DNA from: a virus
Strand: one strand, 5' to 3'
DNA: 58,288 bases
IMG/VR virus record: IMGVR_UViG_3300023174_000192
Coordinates: 1-58,288 of that record
In this document: in pieces, positions 22,620-31,046 of the stretch
Layout: every line of letters begins with the position of its first letter
Numbering within the stretch: the first letter of the stretch is position 1
Program-made: the position numbers and the translations under genes
The notes under the pieces: model-generated
Databases searched by the model: none
Seen by the model: the letters and a program-made list of their open reading frames with translations, nothing else
Told to the model about the DNA's origin: nothing

Positions 22620-23651
22620 TTAGGCGGCTTCTGCGTACTGCAGAGCTTTTTCCATTGCCTTGCGTTTCAGGTTCGCACCAGAGCCGAACCATGCGCTATA
22701 CAATGCGCTGCCTTCTGTACTAGACCGTGTGGGGTGGTCCACAACGTACGTGACAGCGTTTAGTGCACCCCACCACGTTCCTTTGGCAGAAGCCATCGTG
22801 CTTCCTGGAGAGGACTCGTAGGCTTCGGCCACCGCCAAGGCATTGCGCTTGAACTCATCGCGCAGGGGTGGCATATCGTTAGCTGCAACTGCCTTCGCCC
22901 GTTCAATAAGGGTCTGGGGCTGCAACAATTCGGCAATGAAGTTATCCACATCAAAGGTGTTTGCCCTTTTGTTGGACAGGAAGGTGCTTGCTTCCTTGAA
23001 CTTGTCCATTTGCCCTTGGCTCAGTCCCAGTGCTTCTTCGGCGGAATTAATAATGTCTTGGTCAAACATTTGTACATGCAAGACTCGGAACTTATTAGCC
23101 GCCTTGTCGTTCAAAGCAAGGGTGAGAGTATTATTGCAAACCACACGGATGGGGGTCAACATAGCTACCATTGACTTACCTACCTGATGGCTATTGTTCA
23201 ACAGCATGTAGACGTTGATTTCATCGCCACCCGCAAGCTCAAAACCAGTTTTCAACTTAGCCAATGCCCAAATTTCTTTACCGCCTTTCAGGCTACCAGC
23301 AGTTTCCATATTCATGGAACCCGCATCGGTGAACCGTTTAAAAAACGACATAATTTCAGCATTTTGGAAAGGTGTGTATCCAGTTCCACAATGGCTCAAT
23401 ACAGTGTTATCGCTATCACGCACTGTAAAGAAGCTGTCTTCTACCAACTGCATTTCGCTAGTAGCCTGCGGATTAAACAGGTTAGGAACGAAAGTATTTT
23501 TTGCAACGTACGCCGGACGCTTGCTAACGGTCCAGTCGAGACCAGCCGCTACAAGCATTTCATCGGGAGACATAGTGCTGTCAACCTTAGTGCCGAGGCC
23601 GTGCCAAGGAACTTCACCAGCGTATGCCATTGTTTCAATCAAATGTGCCAT
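22620..23651 (-). CDS. DUF932 (TIGR03299) phage/plasmid-like protein
   Basis: 343 residues. MAHLIETMAYAGEVPWHGLG at the start, then VSKRPAYV, FFTVRDSDNTVLSHCGTGYT and NTLTLALND: the classic order for this family (phage/plasmid-like protein TIGR03299). Widely carried by phages and plasmids; function unknown, often near replication or recombination genes. GAAGGAGA precedes the ATG at 23651. Confidence 0.9.
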   Translation of the reverse strand: MAHLIETMAYAGEVPWHGLGTKVDSTMSPDEMLVAAGLDWTVSKRPAYVAKNTFVPNLFNPQATSEMQLVEDSFFTVRDSDNTVLSHCGTGYTPFQNAEIMSFFKRFTDAGSMNMETAGSLKGGKEIWALAKLKTGFELAGGDEINVYMLLNNSHQVGKSMVAMLTPIRVVCNNTLTLALNDKAANKFRVLHVQMFDQDIINSAEEALGLSQGQMDKFKEASTFLSNKRANTFDVDNFIAELLQPQTLIERAKAVAANDMPPLRDEFKRNALAVAEAYESSPGSTMASAKGTWWGALNAVTYVVDHPTRSSTEGSALYSAWFGSGANLKRKAMEKALQYAEAA

Positions 23652-23680
23652 GATCTTTCTCCTTCTATGGCGGGTTATTT

Positions 23681-23968
23681 TCAGTGGATAGTGGTAGGTA
23701 TTTCACAAACTAAGGATGGAAGTTTTTGCAGGTATTCCCACGTAACATCCAACCAGCCTTCATCACCTTGTGCGTTAAAAACAATTTTCAAACGCGCATG
23801 GGTATCGTGTTCATACACATCGGCTATAGGGTATTTAACCCCTGCTTCCAGTGCAGATTCTAGTGTGCTTGGTGCGAAACAACGGTTGAAACCTTTTGCA
23901 ATAGCTTCATCGTTGGCTTGCAACATGCTTTCTTTGGTAAAGTACGGGACGCTAACTTCCTGCAACAC
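23681..23968 (-). CDS. Hypothetical protein, first gene after promoter P4
   Basis: About 95 residues. The start is GTG at 23968 (AGGAGG 4 nt upstream) or TTG at 23965 (7 nt); no ATG fits. LQEVSVPYFTKESMLQANDE, ends LPSLVCEIPTTIH. Unknown function. Confidence 0.6.
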   Translation of the reverse strand: MLQEVSVPYFTKESMLQANDEAIAKGFNRCFAPSTLESALEAGVKYPIADVYEHDTHARLKIVFNAQGDEGWLDVTWEYLQKLPSLVCEIPTTIH

Positions 23969-23991
23969 AAGACCTCCTAAACAACTTACAA

Positions 23992-24038
23992 CCTATTAAG
24001 CCACTGGATATTGTTGTTGACTACAACTATTTTATCAA
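23992..24038 (-). promoter_or_regulatory. Promoter P4 of the shared early-promoter family
   Basis: Minus strand: box TTGATAAAATAGT (24038-24026), -35 TAGTCA (24023-24018), -10 around CTTAAT/TTAATA (24000-23994) followed by GG. The box overlaps the last codons of the helicase gene upstream. Confidence 0.6.
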
Positions 24039-25564
24039 TGGGGTATCAAATAACCTCGGGTACGCATTGGGTGCACTAGATGCAGCCCATACTTAGCCCG
24101 AGTTAATCCTACGTAAAACACCCGTGTTTCATCTTCATCTGATGTTCCTGTTTTACGCCACATGCTTTGAGTACTACCGCTAGAATCAGTGGTCAGTAGT
24201 ACATTTTCCGCCTCACGCCCTTTAGAAGCATGGATAGTGGAAATCGTTATACGGGGCTTTGTATCCAGCGTCTGGCCTTTTTTCATACAGGCTACAAGAT
24301 ACCTACGGTCCCTGTCTGTAATGCGACCTAATCCATCTTCCCAAGAGAGGGTGTGCATCAACCCGTGGTGTTCCATCAGGTCTTCAATACCTAAATACGA
24401 TTCCTCACGTACATTGGGGAGGGTCTTATACCCGTATTGAACCTGCGTATTTAGCAGCATGTATTTATATACGGTACGAATATCTACAGGCCGTGCTTTT
24501 TCGCCATTACGGAGAGCTTCCCAAATACGTACTGCGTGTAGCACATCACTGTCTATCGAACGGCTTGCGTTATGCGTGTAGAGCAACCCTCGTTGCCTGA
24601 CTTCTTCCTCTAGTTTAGCCGCGCCTTTCCTAGTGCGACTAAGCAGCAGCCACTCTCCCTTTTCTAAATTCACTTCTTCACTATGGCGATGCCACTGAAC
24701 TTCGCCATTTTCTAGGCGGGGCTTAAACAGTTTTTGTCTGCGCTTAGGTATTCTTTCTACAACCTTTTGGCTAACGAGATGATGGCTTATGGGCATCCTG
24801 TAACTTTGCCCTAGAACTTCTGTATTGCCCTCAAGATTAATGAACTGTTCAATATCTGCACCAGCCCATCTGTAAATAGCTTGGTCATCGTCGCCTGCTA
24901 CGTAGGCGTGGTCTGCCTTGGCTATAATTTTACGGACCATTAACCACTGTAAGGCTGAAAGATCTTGGGCTTCATCAATGAATACGACTTCTAATTTCGG
25001 GGATAAATCTCTTGTGACAAATTCGCTGATAAGGTCTGTGTAATCAAATAAGTTTAGGTTATCTTTGTAATGCTGTAATCCTCGATTTACGTAGTCTACC
25101 CTTTGCCAGTCTGTTTTGAGCGGTACGGTGGAATAATTGTAAATTTCACGTAGCGGCTTACACATGATCCTAGACATATTTATTAATTCTAAAAATTTAT
25201 CCCCGTAACCAAAATCCAACTGCAATACGTTTTCTGAGTGCAGCATCCCTTCAGAGGTGCTTACAAATCCACCGACCTTTAGCCAGCTCGCCACTTCGCC
25301 ATAATGGTCAGAGGTCATTACCTGTTGGCGCGTAATCCCGATTTGACCATACGCTAGGCTATGCAATGTTTTGAAATACGGTAACTCTTTCTCGCTAATA
25401 CGAAACTTGTACATCGCCCGCATCATCGCTTCGTTTGCTGCCGCTCGCGTAAAAGCGAAGTAACCTATTTTATCTGGGGCTACTCCGCTTTCCATGTAGT
25501 GTTCAACAAGGGATAAAAGCCTCGTTGTTTTCCCTGTTCCCGGAGGACCAAGGATAATATTCAT
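24035..25564 (-). CDS. UvrD/Rep-like superfamily 1 helicase
   Basis: 509 residues from the ATG at 25564, 1 nt after the primase stop. Walker A LGPPGTGKTTRLL (residues ~4-16), motif Ia YFAFTRAAANEAM, motif II EVVFIDEAQDLSALQ, motif III AGDDDQAIYRWAGAD, motif IV GQSYRMP, motif V ITISTIHASKGREAENV and motif VI RVFYVGLTRAKYGL are all present. A 3'-5' DNA helicase for replication or recombination; in the absence of any DnaB it may be the fork helicase. Confidence 0.93.
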   Translation of the reverse strand: MNIILGPPGTGKTTRLLSLVEHYMESGVAPDKIGYFAFTRAAANEAMMRAMYKFRISEKELPYFKTLHSLAYGQIGITRQQVMTSDHYGEVASWLKVGGFVSTSEGMLHSENVLQLDFGYGDKFLELINMSRIMCKPLREIYNYSTVPLKTDWQRVDYVNRGLQHYKDNLNLFDYTDLISEFVTRDLSPKLEVVFIDEAQDLSALQWLMVRKIIAKADHAYVAGDDDQAIYRWAGADIEQFINLEGNTEVLGQSYRMPISHHLVSQKVVERIPKRRQKLFKPRLENGEVQWHRHSEEVNLEKGEWLLLSRTRKGAAKLEEEVRQRGLLYTHNASRSIDSDVLHAVRIWEALRNGEKARPVDIRTVYKYMLLNTQVQYGYKTLPNVREESYLGIEDLMEHHGLMHTLSWEDGLGRITDRDRRYLVACMKKGQTLDTKPRITISTIHASKGREAENVLLTTDSSGSTQSMWRKTGTSDEDETRVFYVGLTRAKYGLHLVHPMRTRGYLIPH

Positions 25565-25565
25565 A

Positions 25566-27095
25566 TCACAACACATCTTTCCCCCGCTTTAGCTCAGGTA
25601 AATCAATTTGTTCTTCTGGCTGCAATGGTCCTGTAAAGTATTCCTGTGGCAAGCTCCAAACATGGATCCCCTTACCTTTGATGCGCCAAAACATTTTTTC
25701 AGCACTAAGGTCGGTTAGCCGTAGCGTGACACGATTTGAAGTGTAGTGGTTAAAGTTATTCACAGACAAATGTTTTTTAATGTCTTTGATCTGAAAATAA
25801 ACTTTTCCCTCTAGCCATACTGCAATCCCCTGCAAAATATCGTCACGTGTTTCACCACGTGCCCTATCACAGCAGAAAGAAAACAACAGGTCTTCAAACT
25901 CACCCTTATGCGTAGCGTCTGGCGGCACTTCCACAATAGTGACATTATCCAGCAACATCTGCATACGTGTTTGCCATGCCCGACCATTAACCGTGATAGG
26001 AAACTTATTGATTTGAGACACACACTCCCTTTGGAACTGAGACTGCGTAACCAAAGCCTCCGTGCTTAACTCTACACGCTTACTGTCTACAGTAAGGATC
26101 CAGATGGGTGGGTCGCCATCAATTTTGGTTAAGCTGGAAAGGTCATTGTTCGTTTGTCCAGGACCAACCCCAAACTTACGTGTCAAGCACATACTTTTGT
26201 TGCAGAAACTAGCAATAGGTTGATCTTCACACTTGTAGAAATAATCTTTTTTCTGCAACTGCTTTATGATGGTTCCTACTTCTGCATGGCCCAATGGCGG
26301 CTTGAGGTACTCCAGATTGTATTTAGCAATGAGCTGTTCCCAGTTATCGGGATCGGAAAGCCGAGCATACACCCCTAAACTAAAAAGGGAGTTGTTACGA
26401 CTGCCTTCACCAAAACCCTGAGCACATAGCTGTTGCAAGCATGGCGGACCGTCTGGCAGCAGTTCTTGTGCCTTGGAGGGGGCTATCTTAGTGGCTAGGA
26501 ACTTAGCGGGGTCTGATACCCGTTTGGTAGCAAAAGCTATGAATTCTTCAACCCCTAGCGAATTGCCTTCCAAATCAAACCCGTAGCGTGTAGTCCTGTC
26601 TCCAGCGAAATAAGGCATATTCAAGAAATTGCCTGTATCACCACGATCTACAAGCAGGTGTGTTTGTTTTGGAAACACTTCGCAACCAGCGGACCCAAGA
26701 GCAGCGGCAATTTCTGTCAGCTTTGGTTGAAGGTCCTCGGCAGGTATTTCTTTCTTAAAGAAAAAGAAAATATGCGCCCCGCCACTCTTACTACGGCAAA
26801 CCACTGCGGGGAGATTATACTTTTCTAGGCGTTTGGTATAATCCGCATGATTGATATTATACTCATCTATATCAATAGCACCCCAATGGCATGAGTTATT
26901 ATCTTTGATAGGGATAATGCCCAGCCCAACTTCACCATCTAAATGCTTTTGCCAATGTTCAATGGTGGTTTGTTCACGCAGAACTCTTGCAGCACCTTTT
27001 TTCTTGCCTTCTGCGTCTGAATTAGAAACTTGGAATGTACCATGTGCACGGTCATTGCCTGCGAAAAGTTCAAATAACTTTTGAGCATTCTTCAT
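25566..27095 (-). CDS. Archaeo-eukaryotic-type (AEP) DNA primase
   Basis: 509 residues from the ATG at 27095; the upstream frame reads through a terminator and is not used. Catalytic hDhD is HWGAIDIDEYNI (Asp75, Asp77), followed by VVCRSKSGGAHIFFFFK with His108. A Cys cluster (CEDQPIASFCNKSMC) near residue 305 may bind zinc, as in primases of the TOTE/phage AEP group. The C-terminal third is a separate domain, probably winged helix. It makes primers for PolA and is adjacent to the SF1 helicase, so a primase-helicase pair. Confidence 0.85.
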   Translation of the reverse strand: MKNAQKLFELFAGNDRAHGTFQVSNSDAEGKKKGAARVLREQTTIEHWQKHLDGEVGLGIIPIKDNNSCHWGAIDIDEYNINHADYTKRLEKYNLPAVVCRSKSGGAHIFFFFKKEIPAEDLQPKLTEIAAALGSAGCEVFPKQTHLLVDRGDTGNFLNMPYFAGDRTTRYGFDLEGNSLGVEEFIAFATKRVSDPAKFLATKIAPSKAQELLPDGPPCLQQLCAQGFGEGSRNNSLFSLGVYARLSDPDNWEQLIAKYNLEYLKPPLGHAEVGTIIKQLQKKDYFYKCEDQPIASFCNKSMCLTRKFGVGPGQTNNDLSSLTKIDGDPPIWILTVDSKRVELSTEALVTQSQFQRECVSQINKFPITVNGRAWQTRMQMLLDNVTIVEVPPDATHKGEFEDLLFSFCCDRARGETRDDILQGIAVWLEGKVYFQIKDIKKHLSVNNFNHYTSNRVTLRLTDLSAEKMFWRIKGKGIHVWSLPQEYFTGPLQPEEQIDLPELKRGKDVL

Positions 27096-27112
27096 AACTA
27101 CCCCATAAAACA

Positions 27113-27138
27113 AAAGGGGACGGCACAATGCCGCCCCC
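27113..27138 (-). terminator. Rho-independent terminator after the SSB-like gene
   Basis: Minus strand: GGGGGCGGCA, loop TTG, TGCCGTCCCC, TTTTG. Strong stem between the SSB-like gene (stop 27153) and the primase start (27095). The primase has no visible promoter of its own, so partial readthrough is likely. Confidence 0.85.
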
Positions 27139-27152
27139 TACTTCCTCACTTA

Positions 27153-27953
27153 TTAGAAAGGAACATTATCGCTTGCTTCACGGAGTTCTTCAGTAGGCTC
27201 TTTAACCTTAACTTCACCCGCACGAACGGATTGGCTGAAAGCCACTGCCATTTGGAAAAGTTCTACATCTTCCTCTGCTTTTTCATCAAGCATACGACCA
27301 CGGGTAATTTCCCACCCGAACCAATTACCCTTATCATTGCTTTCAGGGACAGTGCGGAGGTCGTATACGTGTGACATCATAGGCAGAGTGTACAACTTAC
27401 CTTCGCTATTACGCGCTGTAAGTGACTGCATATTGGTAGTCCAAACACGAGCCTTTTTAAGCTGAGTGCTTGTCATTGTAATCAGGCAACGCTGTGGTCC
27501 AAGTTCAGGATGCAGGAGCAATACGAAATACTGCGCCGTATTAGTCAACAAGTTACCGTTAGGAAGGATATCGTTGTTACGATCATCCTTACGGGTAGTG
27601 TGGACAGCATGGTCGTCTGGGCCATAGCTTGTAACATAGCCACCACCCTTTTCACGAGGTGTCCACTCAACATAGCGGCGATTGTAGTAGCAAGGGATTA
27701 CAGAAACCCCCACAGTACCATCGTACGCTTCGTTAAGTACCGTGTTGTACATCATGCCTGCTTCAGCATCCTTCACATAAGCCCCATCACGCTTATTAAC
27801 CTGTGGCGACAACTGCCCCAGAATACGCAGGAAGGGGATAGCTAAGTCTTGAGTGCTGACATCTTCTAGCCCGACACCAGCAAAGTTTTCAAAACTCATC
27901 GGTGAAACAGTGGTTAAAGCTGTTTCTTTTTTAGCAACCATATCTTTCGCCAT
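27153..27953 (-). CDS. Probable single-stranded DNA-binding protein
   Basis: 266 residues. LEDVSTQDLAIPFLRILGQL, GVSVIPCYYNRRYVEWTPRE and KGGGYVTSYG are characteristic of a phage family often found among replication genes. The C-terminus (ELREASDNVPF) ends acidic-then-NVPF, like the DDIPF tip by which SSB proteins recruit partners. This supports an SSB role. Followed by a strong terminator, so it is likely made in excess over the primase and helicase. Confidence 0.65.
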   Translation of the reverse strand: MAKDMVAKKETALTTVSPMSFENFAGVGLEDVSTQDLAIPFLRILGQLSPQVNKRDGAYVKDAEAGMMYNTVLNEAYDGTVGVSVIPCYYNRRYVEWTPREKGGGYVTSYGPDDHAVHTTRKDDRNNDILPNGNLLTNTAQYFVLLLHPELGPQRCLITMTSTQLKKARVWTTNMQSLTARNSEGKLYTLPMMSHVYDLRTVPESNDKGNWFGWEITRGRMLDEKAEEDVELFQMAVAFSQSVRAGEVKVKEPTEELREASDNVPF

Positions 27954-27956
27954 GAC

Positions 27957-28499
27957 TCATTTTCCTTTGATCTTTGTTTTACGCCCAGTGAAAACACCGA
28001 ACAAATCTTGAGGTACTGGACGCCCTGCCTCGATTTGCTCTTTTACAAACGCCTTTAAAGTCATAGGTTCTACCCATTCTTTTTGTGACGTATTGTAACC
28101 CTTGTCGGAAAGATCATTTATAAGATCTTTCGCTACATTGTCTTCGTTACGCCCGAAGCCAATGGAAACTACGTTTTTAATCAGGTCACCAAAACTGTTA
28201 GACCGCAGCCAATTAAAGGCATCTTGTGTGCGGTCTTTTGGAATATTGGCCCCATAAAAAGGTGTGACAGTAACAATAGAACCATCCGCCATGCGAAGCT
28301 CACGCAACCCGTGCTCTTCCAAAGCGGCGGGAAGCAGGTCTTCCGAAACTTTACGGAGTTCTTCCTTTTTGGCTTTTGCGAGGTAGTCAAGTGATTCTAT
28401 TTCATGCTCCAGATCCAACTGCCTACGGACCAAATTAGCGACACCTTTTAAATCCCCTTCGCCAAGCGACGAAAGGCTAGTAGCTGCTTGTTCAAACAT
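27957..28499 (-). CDS. Conserved phage coiled-coil protein
   Basis: 180 residues. N-terminal coiled coil (LEHEIESLDYLAKAKKEELR), then MADGSIVTVTPFYGANIPKD, NWLRSNSFGDLIKNVVSIGF and KEWVEPMTLKAFVKEQIEAG. A frequent neighbour of SSB-like and primase genes in phages; resembles Gp157/nuclease-inhibitor-like helical proteins only in outline. Function unknown. Confidence 0.7.
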   Translation of the reverse strand: MFEQAATSLSSLGEGDLKGVANLVRRQLDLEHEIESLDYLAKAKKEELRKVSEDLLPAALEEHGLRELRMADGSIVTVTPFYGANIPKDRTQDAFNWLRSNSFGDLIKNVVSIGFGRNEDNVAKDLINDLSDKGYNTSQKEWVEPMTLKAFVKEQIEAGRPVPQDLFGVFTGRKTKIKGK

Positions 28500-28508
28500 A
28501 CTGCTCTC

Positions 28509-28823
28509 CTATACTTTCTGATATAGATCTATGCTTATTGGAAGATACCTGTTTTCCAACCTGTCCCACTTCAATACTTTAAACTTCCCATTATTACTTA
28601 GTGCAGCGATAGCACAGGAAATACCTATGCACACGGGGTCGCCTGAAAGTATAAGGAAATCGTTATCCGTAAACTTACTCAGCTTACGTTCTATGCGCCT
28701 AACAGTAGGCATTGCAGACAAAGCAATTTGGTCTTTGGCAGGGACAAGTATATCAAGGTCGCCGAAACTAGCGGCATCGGATATATCCCGTCCACGCATT
28801 TCCTGAGTAATATAAACTGTCAC
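28509..28823 (-). CDS. Conserved phage protein, first gene of early operon (P5)
   Basis: 104 residues. MTVYITQEMRGRDISDAASF, then DFLILSGDPVCIGISCAIAA and KFKVLKWDRLENRYLPISID form a pattern I recall from many Alpha/Betaproteobacterial phages. Alpha/beta fold likely; function unknown. First gene after promoter P5. Confidence 0.7.
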   Translation of the reverse strand: MTVYITQEMRGRDISDAASFGDLDILVPAKDQIALSAMPTVRRIERKLSKFTDNDFLILSGDPVCIGISCAIAALSNNGKFKVLKWDRLENRYLPISIDLYQKV

Positions 28824-28849
28824 GGCTTTCTCCCCGTTATTGGAAACCT

Positions 28850-28893
28850 ATAATGCCCGTGCCAAAAATATAAGACAAGCACTATTTTATCTT
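28850..28893 (-). promoter_or_regulatory. Promoter P5 of the shared early-promoter family
   Basis: Minus strand: box AAGATAAAATAGT (28893-28881), -35 TTGTCT (28878-28873), 17-bp spacer, -10 CATTAT (28855-28850), overlapping TATAGG. Divergent from the plus-strand promoter P7, ~120 bp away. Confidence 0.7.
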
Positions 28894-29011
28894 ACTTTTA
28901 CTAATAGGGGGGGTTTTGGCAAACGGATGCAATAAAAATATTTACACGCCAATATCTGATATCCCGCTATCCCACTATATTTAGTTTTTCCGTCGGCGCA
29001 ATTTTTGTCCG

Positions 29012-29055
29012 ATGAGAAAATAGTTTTTGTTTTTTGCCCAGCCCCCCTATATAGT
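29012..29055 (+). promoter_or_regulatory. Promoter P7 of the shared early-promoter family, plus strand
   Basis: Box ATGAGAAAATAGT (29012-29024), -35 TTGTTT (29027-29032), 17-bp spacer, -10 TATAGT (29050-29055). The same layout as the minus-strand members, now facing the SNF2-like helicase. The ~270-bp gap 28824-29088 holds this, P5 and AT-rich repeats (ATATCTGATATCCCGCTAT) and is a candidate replication origin. Confidence 0.7.
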
Positions 29056-29088
29056 AAAGTTCCAGCCAACAGAAAGGGCAGTGGTCAA

Positions 29089-30534
29089 ATGTTAAGATAT
29101 AATTTCAAACTCAAGCCGTTTCAGCATCAAATGGACGCGCTAGTTAAGTCCCATGACAAGCAAGAGTATGCTTTGTTTTGTGAGATGGGCACAGGTAAGT
29201 CTAAAATACTTATTGATACAATGTGTATGCTTTACGATTCTGGTAAAATCCGAGGTGCTTTAATCATTGCACCTAAAGGGGTTTATAGAAATTGGGAACG
29301 TAACGAGCTACCCACGCACATGCCAGACCACGTGCAGTATGAAATTATTGTATGGTCGCCCTCGCAAACACAGCGTCAGTTAAAAGAACTGGACCGTGCC
29401 TTTGTCACAGATGATGACCTACTAAAAATTGTTGTCATGAACATTGAAGCCTTTAGCACGGACAAAGGCACTGCTTTCGCCAACAACTTTACGCGAAGAG
29501 TGCCATGTTTAATGGTCGTTGATGAAAGTACCACAATTAAATCGCGTAAGGCTAAACGCACTAAGAATGTGGTAAAGGTCGGGCAAAACGCAGCGTACCG
29601 CAGGATCATGACGGGTTCGCCCATTACCCAATCACCATTGGACCTTTACAGCCAATGTGAATTCTTGGGTGACTATTTGTTAGGGTTTCAATCCTATTGG
29701 TCTTTTCAAAACAGGTATGCTGTTATGGTCAGGCGCAGCATAGGATCACACAGTTTTAATAAAATCACGGGCTTCCAAAACTTGTCCGAGCTCACAGAAC
29801 TTATTGAAAAGTTTAGTTTCAGAGTCCGTAAGGAAGACTGTTTAGATCTACCACCCAAGCTGTACACCAAGCGTACCGTAGAACTTACAGATGAGCAGCT
29901 TAAAATCTATAGTCAGCTAAAACGCCTAGCCCTAGCAGAACTTGAAAATGGCGAAACCGTCACAGCCCAAAACATCCTTACTCAGTTGCTACGCCTGCAA
30001 CAGGTATGCTCTGGCTTTGTGAAACTCGACACAGGGGAAATACAGGAAATACCCTCCAATAAGCTAAACGAGCTTATGGAAACTTTGGAAGAAGTTACAG
30101 GGAAAGTTATCATTTGGGCTAACTACACCCACGATATCCTCATGATTGAAAAAGCTATTGCTGAGGTATATGGTAAAGACTCTTGCAATACCTACTACGG
30201 TGCTACAGGAGATAAAGAACGCCCTGAGATTGTAAAAAACTTCCAAGATATGGACCACCCACTGCGTTTTTTCATTGGTCAACCGCGCACGGGGGGTTAT
30301 GGTCTCACCCTGACTGCCGCTACAACAATGATCTACTTCAGTAATGGATACGATTTGGAAGTGCGGCTACAAAGCGAAGATCGCGCACATAGAATCGGAC
30401 AAACTAAAAATGTTACTTATATTGATATTGTCGTTGAGAAAACTGTGGATGAAAAAATCTTGGTGGCCCTGCGTAACAAGATAAATATTGCTACGCAGGT
30501 ATTGGCAGAAGATTATAAACAGTGGTTGATTTAG
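29089..30534 (+). CDS. SNF2-like DEAD/DEAH-box helicase, only plus-strand gene
   Basis: 481 residues from the ATG at 29089, with AAAGGG upstream; a longer frame to 29005 would start inside the promoter. N-terminal lobe: LKPFQHQMDAL (Q-like motif), Walker A FCEMGTGKSKI (33-38), Walker B LMVVDESTTIKS with DEST in place of DEAH, MTGSP motif III. C-terminal lobe: GYGLTLTAATTMIYFSN and RLQSEDRAHRIGQ (motif VI). The SF2/SNF2 type is common in phages, probably remodelling DNA or removing proteins at replication forks. Its stop overlaps the convergent endolysin stop by 4 nt. Confidence 0.92.
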   Translation: MLRYNFKLKPFQHQMDALVKSHDKQEYALFCEMGTGKSKILIDTMCMLYDSGKIRGALIIAPKGVYRNWERNELPTHMPDHVQYEIIVWSPSQTQRQLKELDRAFVTDDDLLKIVVMNIEAFSTDKGTAFANNFTRRVPCLMVVDESTTIKSRKAKRTKNVVKVGQNAAYRRIMTGSPITQSPLDLYSQCEFLGDYLLGFQSYWSFQNRYAVMVRRSIGSHSFNKITGFQNLSELTELIEKFSFRVRKEDCLDLPPKLYTKRTVELTDEQLKIYSQLKRLALAELENGETVTAQNILTQLLRLQQVCSGFVKLDTGEIQEIPSNKLNELMETLEEVTGKVIIWANYTHDILMIEKAIAEVYGKDSCNTYYGATGDKERPEIVKNFQDMDHPLRFFIGQPRTGGYGLTLTAATTMIYFSNGYDLEVRLQSEDRAHRIGQTKNVTYIDIVVEKTVDEKILVALRNKINIATQVLAEDYKQWLI

Positions 30535-31046
30535 GCGGTAGCCATTTGGAAAGCGTGTTTTTCAACTTCTGAAACACGCGCTGTCCAACCTTTCCCAAAC
30601 GTAGGGAAAATTGGCAATGATTCAAGGAACTTCTGCCGTTCTTCACACAGTTCTGTTACCAGTTCACTTGCGTTGCAGGCTTCAAGAGCTTTCAACGTAG
30701 CTGGTCCTATTGCACCATCTTGGTTAGCACCAACGATGCGCTGCAAGAACTTGGCTGCACGACCTGTGCCGCTGTTTACAGAAAAATCAAACGCAGCGTA
30801 ATCTAGTCCTTCGGGAAGATCGTCACCACGGATTTTGTCCCAATACAGTTTCTTGTAAAGGGGCTTTACGTCATCTATTGAAAGATGGCGCATTGTCATC
30901 TCATCAATTTCATGTCCTACGTATTCTTCCCAAACTTTTTTAGTTACCCCAAGGTTTGTCATGCCTCCGGGATCTTTTGGGTTATTTACGTAACCACCTT
31001 CGTGTTTGATAACCAACGAGAAGGCTTCATCAAAATTCTCTCTCAC
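30531..31046 (-). CDS. Endolysin, GH108 family with peptidoglycan-binding domain
   Basis: 171 residues. IKHEGGYVNNPKDPGGMTNLG carries the GH108 catalytic Glu (HEGGY) and typical Gly loop; the C-terminal half (GANQDGAIGPATLKALEA) is a PG_binding_3-type domain. A muramidase that degrades host peptidoglycan at lysis. No signal peptide or membrane anchor, so it needs a holin. Last gene of the late operon; ATGA overlap with the large gene upstream, and stop overlap with the plus-strand helicase. Confidence 0.92.
   Translation of the reverse strand: MRENFDEAFSLVIKHEGGYVNNPKDPGGMTNLGVTKKVWEEYVGHEIDEMTMRHLSIDDVKPLYKKLYWDKIRGDDLPEGLDYAAFDFSVNSGTGRAAKFLQRIVGANQDGAIGPATLKALEACNASELVTELCEERQKFLESLPIFPTFGKGWTARVSEVEKHAFQMATA

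Noticed and set aside
27096-27128. Longer start of the primase at 27128
   Set aside because: Would translate through the terminator hairpin; ATG at 27095 fits the family start.
29005-29088. Longer start of the SNF2-like helicase
   Set aside because: Lies upstream of the predicted -10 (29050-29055) and would not be transcribed.
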